Shown in pieces: positions 27,655-32,435 of a stretch of DNA of 32,435 nucleotides (positions are counted from its first letter, which is position 1; each line of letters opens with the position of its first letter). This stretch comes from Chloroflexota bacterium. Lineage in GTDB: Bacteria > Chloroflexota > Limnocylindria > QHBO01. A program made the translations under genes and the position numbers. The stretch covers positions 1-32,435 of the forward strand of contig VBKA01000069.1 in assembly GCA_005879815.1 (NCBI GenBank), given 5' to 3'. The notes beneath the pieces are model-generated. The model saw only the letters and a program-made list of their open reading frames with translations. It was not told the origin of the DNA and searched no databases.

Positions 27655-29679
27655 TTGCTGGCGACCTCCTCCAGCCTCCAAATCGGACCCGATGAGCGAA
27701 CGCTAGTGATCTCAGAGAACGCAATTCCGCTTCGGTTCCAGACAGCCGAAGTTGGCGTCGACTGGTTGCAGTGCAACATCGAGTGCCAGGAAGGCTGCCC
27801 GGTGAACACGAACTGCCGAGGCTACCTGATGCTTGCCGCGGAGGGTCGCTTCGAGGAGGGATACATCCTCGCCCGCGACCCGAACCCGGTCGCCGCCATC
27901 TGCGGCTACGTGTGCAGCGCGCCGTGCGAGAAGGCCTGCCGTCGGGCCGACATCGACAAGCCGCTCGCCATCCGGGCCATGAAGCGCTTCCTCGTCGACT
28001 GGCACTACGGCAACAACATGCCCGACAACGTCCAGGTGGCGCCCCAGACCGGAAGGAGCGTGGGGGTGGTGGGGGCCGGACCCGCGGGCCTCACTGTCGC
28101 CAAGGAGCTGGCCAGCTACGGCCACGAGGTCCACATCTACGAGGCGCTCCCCTCCGGTGGCGGGACGTGCCTGATCGGCGTGCCGGCCTTCCGCCTGCCG
28201 CGAGACGTCATCGAGCTCGACGTGGCGTGGGTCGCGAAGCATGGCGTCGAGTTCCACTACGACGTCGAGATCGGCCGCGACATCACGCTCGACCAGCTTC
28301 GCGAGCGTCACGATGCCGTCGTGGTCGCCGCCGGCTGCATGTATCCGGTGGCGATGAACGTGCCCGGCGAGGAGCTCGACGGCGTGATCTACGGCGTCGA
28401 CTTCCTCAAGCGCGCCAACCTGGGCGAGGAGCAGTGGGTCGGCAATCACGTGGTGGTGGTCGGTGGCGGCTACACCGCCATGGACTCTTCCCGCACGGCG
28501 CTCCGGCTGGGCGCCAAGACGAGCACGATCCTCTACCGGCGAGGACCGGAGGAGATGGTCGTCGACGAGGAGGAGCAGCACGAGACACGCTTCGAAGGCG
28601 TCAAGTTCGAGTTCTTCGCCTCGCCGGTCGAGGTGATCACCGACGACCACGGCAAGGTCACCGGCATGACCTTCCAGCGCACCCGCCTGGGGCCGCCGGA
28701 CGCCACCGGCCGTCGGTCCGCGGAACCGATTCCCGGCAGCGAGTTCACCATCACCTGCGACATGGTCATCCCGTGCACGAGCCAGGCGGCCGATAACAAC
28801 GTGCTCGGCGAGTTCGGCTCCAAGCTGAATCGACACCTGGGCGTGACCGATACGCGCTCGGTCCTGGACGGCGGCTCGGTCTCCTCCTGGCGCACCAATC
28901 CCTTGAATGGAACCACTCCCCGGCACGCCGACGGCACGCCCTATAACGCCATGAAGTTCGACTTCAGCCGCGGGTACGTCGGCACCAACGCCGACTCCTT
29001 CGTCACCAACGTGGACGGCGTCTTCGCCTGCGGCGACTTCGTGACCGGTCCCGCCACCATCATCGAGGCCGCCGGCCGCGGACGGCGGGCCGCGAGAGCC
29101 GTGGACCGATGGCTGACAGGGGCACGCGACGTGGAGCTCGAGGAGCTTCCCGTCATCAACCGTGCGGTGATCACCCAGACCCTCGAGCACGACATGCCCA
29201 AGGACTACGAGTCGTTCGAGCGCCACCACATCCCCATGGCGCCCCCGGAGCTGCGGCGTGACTTCACGAGCCTGGTCGAGGTGGGCTACGACACCCGCAG
29301 CGCGATCGAGGAGGGCGCGCGCTGCCTCCAGTGCAACCACAACATCAACATCGATGGGCCCCGCTGTATCCTGTGCGGGCTCTGCGCAGACGTGTGCCCC
29401 GAGGGCGTGATCTACATGGTCGACAAGGCGCAGGTGGGCGGCGACGACCCGGAGGTCGACCTCTTCCAGTCGTGGCCACGCGGGATCGCCATGATCATCG
29501 ACGAGGAGCGCTGCATCCGCTGCAACCTCTGCGTCGAGCGCTGTCCGACCAACTGCATCACCATGGACCGGCTCGAGCTCGAGCGCTTCACGCCTGACGG
29601 GAAGGTTCTGTTGGAGAGCTACAAGGACAACGTCCTGGGTCAGATCGGGCAGGTAGCCGGCATGCCGGTGCAGCGATGA
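27655..29679 (+). CDS. GltD-like FAD/NAD(P)-dependent oxidoreductase with N-terminal Fe-S domain and C-terminal 2x[4Fe-4S] ferredoxin domain
   Basis: N-terminal [20 protein letters not shown]...[65 protein letters not shown]-terminal [12 protein letters not shown] and [12 protein letters not shown]. Start uncertain (TTG 27655 or GTG near 27706). Confidence 0.9.
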   Translation: MLATSSSLQIGPDERTLVISENAIPLRFQTAEVGVDWLQCNIECQEGCPVNTNCRGYLMLAAEGRFEEGYILARDPNPVAAICGYVCSAPCEKACRRADIDKPLAIRAMKRFLVDWHYGNNMPDNVQVAPQTGRSVGVVGAGPAGLTVAKELASYGHEVHIYEALPSGGGTCLIGVPAFRLPRDVIELDVAWVAKHGVEFHYDVEIGRDITLDQLRERHDAVVVAAGCMYPVAMNVPGEELDGVIYGVDFLKRANLGEEQWVGNHVVVVGGGYTAMDSSRTALRLGAKTSTILYRRGPEEMVVDEEEQHETRFEGVKFEFFASPVEVITDDHGKVTGMTFQRTRLGPPDATGRRSAEPIPGSEFTITCDMVIPCTSQAADNNVLGEFGSKLNRHLGVTDTRSVLDGGSVSSWRTNPLNGTTPRHADGTPYNAMKFDFSRGYVGTNADSFVTNVDGVFACGDFVTGPATIIEAAGRGRRAARAVDRWLTGARDVELEELPVINRAVITQTLEHDMPKDYESFERHHIPMAPPELRRDFTSLVEVGYDTRSAIEEGARCLQCNHNINIDGPRCILCGLCADVCPEGVIYMVDKAQVGGDDPEVDLFQSWPRGIAMIIDEERCIRCNLCVERCPTNCITMDRLELERFTPDGKVLLESYKDNVLGQIGQVAGMPVQR

Positions 29680-30410
29680 GCTTCCCGGGGCCGGGCGACC
29701 TTTACAAGTCCGTCAAGGAATCGCAGATCTGGCGATCCTTCTTCCGCCAGCCGTACCCGACCACCAGCCGCACGCGCGCGCTGGCGGTCATGAACAACGT
29801 CTTCCTCCACCTCCACCCGGTGCGCGTCAAGCGTCACGCCGTGCGCTACACGTACACCTTCTGCCTTGGCGGAATCAGCTTCTTCCTGTTCCTGGCGCTG
29901 ACCGTGACCGGGCTCTACCTGATGTTCTTCTACGTCCCGTCGGTGAGCCGCGCCTACCAGGACATCCTGTCGATCGAGAATTCGGTCGCCTTTGGCTCGC
30001 TCGTCCGCAACATGCACCGATGGGCCGCGCACCTCATGGTGCTGACCGTCTTCCTGCACATGATCCGGGTCTTCTACCACGGTGCCTACAAGCCGCCGCG
30101 CGAGTTCAACTGGGTGGTCGGCGTGGTCCTCCTGCTGCTCACCCTGCTGCTGAGCTTCACCGGCTACCTGCTGCCGTGGGACCAGATCGCCTTCTGGGCC
30201 ATCACGGTGGGCAGCCAGATGGCGACCTACGCACCACTCATCCCCGGCGAGTCGTCGATCTTCATCCTGGGCGGCATCGAGGTGGGCCAGAACACGCTCA
30301 TCCGCTTCTACGTCTTCCACGTGATCGCGTTCCCGCTCATCGCCGCCATCTTCATGATCGTCCACTTCTGGCGGATCCGGAAGGATGGCGGCATCAGCGG
30401 ACCCGTGTGA
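29676..30410 (+). CDS. Cytochrome b6-type cytochrome b N-terminal subunit
   Basis: [15 protein letters not shown] (H-x13-H) and [16 protein letters not shown] (H-x14-H) heme ligand pairs; [21 protein letters not shown]. Confidence 0.95.
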   Translation: MSFPGPGDLYKSVKESQIWRSFFRQPYPTTSRTRALAVMNNVFLHLHPVRVKRHAVRYTYTFCLGGISFFLFLALTVTGLYLMFFYVPSVSRAYQDILSIENSVAFGSLVRNMHRWAAHLMVLTVFLHMIRVFYHGAYKPPREFNWVVGVVLLLLTLLLSFTGYLLPWDQIAFWAITVGSQMATYAPLIPGESSIFILGGIEVGQNTLIRFYVFHVIAFPLIAAIFMIVHFWRIRKDGGISGPV

Positions 30411-30438
30411 GCGTCGCTAGCATGGAGCTCGTAGAGCC

Positions 30439-31056
30439 ATGACCATCGAGAAGCGCCCCAACGCGATCGCCGACAAGACGGCTCCCAGCCAGGCGCCGCG
30501 GGTGCCGGCCGTCGAACGGCCCGGCGGTGGCCCAAAGCTGCCTGGCCCGCCCGGCGGCCCGGGAACCGAGCGCTTCCGGCTGCTCGCCTACGTCAAGCAG
30601 GAATCGATGGTCCGCGTCGACAAGCGGCCGGACGAGACCGTCCTCACCTGGCCGCACCTGCTCCGCGCCGAGTTCCTGATGGCGGGGCTCATCAGCGGTC
30701 TGCTGGTGGTCACCTCGTTCCTGATCCAGGCCCCGCTCGAGGAGATGGCCAACGCATCGGTCACCCCGCACGTGGCCAAGGCGCCGTGGTACTTCCTTGG
30801 TCTGCAAGAGATCCTCAGCTACTTCAACGCCACCGTGGCCGGTGTCCTCGTCCCAACCCTCTACCTGGTAGGACTGGCCATCATCCCGTACATCGACCGC
30901 TCGCCGTTCAAGGCGGCGCGCGATCGGAAGCTGATCTGGATCTTCTTCCTGTGCCTGATGGTGGGCGGCCTGATCGTGACCTTCATCGGCTCATTCTTCC
31001 GCGGCCCCGGCTGGAACTGGCGCTGGCCGTGGGAGGGGATCTTCTTCAACCTGTGA
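30439..31056 (+). CDS. Cytochrome b/b6 C-terminal subunit (subunit IV-like)
   Basis: Three predicted TM helices; KAPWYFLGLQEILSYF Qo-site-like motif; VLVPTLYLVGLAIIPYIDRS. Follows the b6-like gene. Confidence 0.88.
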   Translation: MTIEKRPNAIADKTAPSQAPRVPAVERPGGGPKLPGPPGGPGTERFRLLAYVKQESMVRVDKRPDETVLTWPHLLRAEFLMAGLISGLLVVTSFLIQAPLEEMANASVTPHVAKAPWYFLGLQEILSYFNATVAGVLVPTLYLVGLAIIPYIDRSPFKAARDRKLIWIFFLCLMVGGLIVTFIGSFFRGPGWNWRWPWEGIFFNL

Positions 31057-31066
31057 GCAGCGCGAC

Positions 31067-31681
31067 ATGAGCACGAACCTCTCCTACGGGCCGGTCACCG
31101 AGCAGCCGGCCGGCGAGATCAGCCGGCGCACCTTCATGCGCCGCATGATTGGGGTGGGGGTGGGCGTGCTCTCGCTCGAGTTTCTTGGCGGCACGCTCGC
31201 GTTCCTCTATCCGAACCTGAGCGGTGGCCTCGGGGGCGAGATCGCGATCGGCAGCGCCAGCGACATCACCTCGCTCTTCCCCGACTGGGCCAAGGGCCAG
31301 CCCTTCAGCTACCCCAAGGCACGCCTCTTCCTGGTGAACGTCCCAGCCGGCAAGGCGCTGGTCGACGGTAAGGAAACCAGCGTGCCGGACCCCAAGGACC
31401 AGGTCCTGGCGCTGTACCGCAAGTGCCCGCACCTCGGCTGCCAGATCCCGCCGCTTTGCGAGAAGAGCCACTGGTTCGAATGCCTCTGCCACGGAAGCAA
31501 ATACACCATCCTCGGCGAGAAGCGGGCGGGTCCCGCTCCGCGTGGCATGGACCGCTTCCCGACCAGCATCACTGGCGGCCAGTACGTGGTGAACACCGGC
31601 AAGAAGGAGACCGGCCCGCCCATCGGCACCGCAACGTTCGACAACCGGGACGCCGACAAGATCCCGCATTGCACCGGCTGA
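31067..31681 (+). CDS. Rieske [2Fe-2S] protein with Tat-type N-terminus
   Basis: SRRTFMRRMIGVGVGVLSL; cluster motifs CPHLGC and CLCHGS. Confidence 0.95.
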   Translation: MSTNLSYGPVTEQPAGEISRRTFMRRMIGVGVGVLSLEFLGGTLAFLYPNLSGGLGGEIAIGSASDITSLFPDWAKGQPFSYPKARLFLVNVPAGKALVDGKETSVPDPKDQVLALYRKCPHLGCQIPPLCEKSHWFECLCHGSKYTILGEKRAGPAPRGMDRFPTSITGGQYVVNTGKKETGPPIGTATFDNRDADKIPHCTG

Positions 31682-31714
31682 GCCGATGCGCGACATCCTC
31701 CTGAGCCGATGCGC
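31679..31714 (+). repeat. 14-nt direct repeat ctgagccgatgcgc spanning two successive stop/start junctions
   Basis: Copies at about 31678-31691 and 31701-31714 (23-nt period). The second contains the ATG of the cytochrome c gene. Confidence 0.75.
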
Positions 31715-32435
31715 CTGAAGACGCTGGGCGTCATTGTCGTCACGGCGCTGGCGCTCTTCACCGTCTTCTACTGGGTCACCGATCCGTCCCGCCTGACGGG
31801 CCGCCAGGCCCAGGCCAGCAAGGACGAGCTCGCGTATGGCGAACGCGTCTTCGCCAACAACAAGACCGACGCCTCCGCGGCCCAGTGCGCCCGATGCCAC
31901 GGCGATGACGGCAAGGGCGGCCAGGTGCCCGGGACCAAGAACATGGCTCCGAACCTCCACAGCCCCAGCATTGCCAAGAAGCTCAAGGTCAACCCGGATT
32001 ACGTGAACCTGGTGATCCGGTATGGCGGCGTCGTGGTGTCGGGCAACGTCAACTCCGACATGCCGGCCTGGAGCACGGAGGTGGGCGGATCGCTGACGGT
32101 GGAGCAGATCGATGCGGTGACCGCGCTGGTCACTGGATGGGCGGAGGAGGCGGCCTCACAGTCGCAGGCCCCTGTCGCCAACACGCCGGAGGGCGGCAAG
32201 CAGGTCTACAACTCCGCCGGCTGCGTCAGCTGCCACCAGCCCGATCTTGGCGGCGTGCCGGGAACCTACCCAAGCCTGCAGAACGTCGGCAACGAGATCG
32301 GCACCGGCCTGCCCACCCCGCCAAGCGGATTGGCCAAGATGAAGGCCGACTACGCCAAGGATCCCAAGACCTTCTTCACCAACTGGATCCGCGACTCGAC
32401 CAACAACTACAACGGCGGCACCGCGACCGGCATGC
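31709..32435 (+). CDS. Diheme cytochrome c, membrane-anchored, 3' truncated by the window edge
   Basis: MRLKTLGVIVVTALALFTVFYWV anchor; CARCH and CVSCH heme motifs. Absent from the ORF track because it has no stop in the window. Confidence 0.9.
   Translation, partial: MRLKTLGVIVVTALALFTVFYWVTDPSRLTGRQAQASKDELAYGERVFANNKTDASAAQCARCHGDDGKGGQVPGTKNMAPNLHSPSIAKKLKVNPDYVNLVIRYGGVVVSGNVNSDMPAWSTEVGGSLTVEQIDAVTALVTGWAEEAASQSQAPVANTPEGGKQVYNSAGCVSCHQPDLGGVPGTYPSLQNVGNEIGTGLPTPPSGLAKMKADYAKDPKTFFTNWIRDSTNNYNGGTATGM

Noticed and set aside
27712-29340. 542-aa antisense ORF opposite the FAD/Fe-S oxidoreductase
   Set aside because: GC-rich shadow ORF: composition is His/Val/Asp/Arg-rich without domain motifs, and the sense strand carries a clear conserved protein.
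31046-31960. 304-aa antisense ORF opposite Rieske and cytochrome c
   Set aside because: Shadow ORF; the sense strand has definitive Rieske and CXXCH motifs.

Overview
GC-rich, gene-dense bacterial chromosomal window with about 28 protein-coding genes. Many neighbours are translationally coupled through 4-nt stop/start overlaps. No rRNA, tRNA, CRISPR or transposase was recognised. Order: partial Ku gene + a LigD-ligase-like protein lacking its catalytic residues; O-antigen-ligase-like/TPR protein; CYTH protein; WYL regulator; lipoprotein; a very large HTH-GAFx4-GGDEF-degenerate HD gene split by an apparent 1-nt frameshift; GIDE-like membrane protein; secreted propeller-like / M23 peptidase / lipoprotein operon; YbaK deacylase; TPP riboswitch driving a thiamine pyrophosphokinase-YkoE-YkoD-YkoC operon; DadA-type oxidoreductase; alpha/beta hydrolase; Bcp peroxiredoxin; two tandem 48-aa membrane proteins that the ORF track misses or buries; SbcD/YhaO + SbcC/YhaN-like pair with a membrane hairpin; PIG-L deacetylase; lipoprotein PBP; and a respiratory cluster (FAD/Fe-S oxidoreductase, b6-type cytochrome b, subunit IV, Rieske, diheme cytochrome c running off the end). 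The strongest unusual signals are the Ku-linked pseudo-ligase, the frameshifted DNA-binding GGDEF protein, and the b6f-like cluster headed by a GltD-like Fe-S flavoprotein. Gene content and GC richness suggest a Chloroflexota-like source, but that is inference only.
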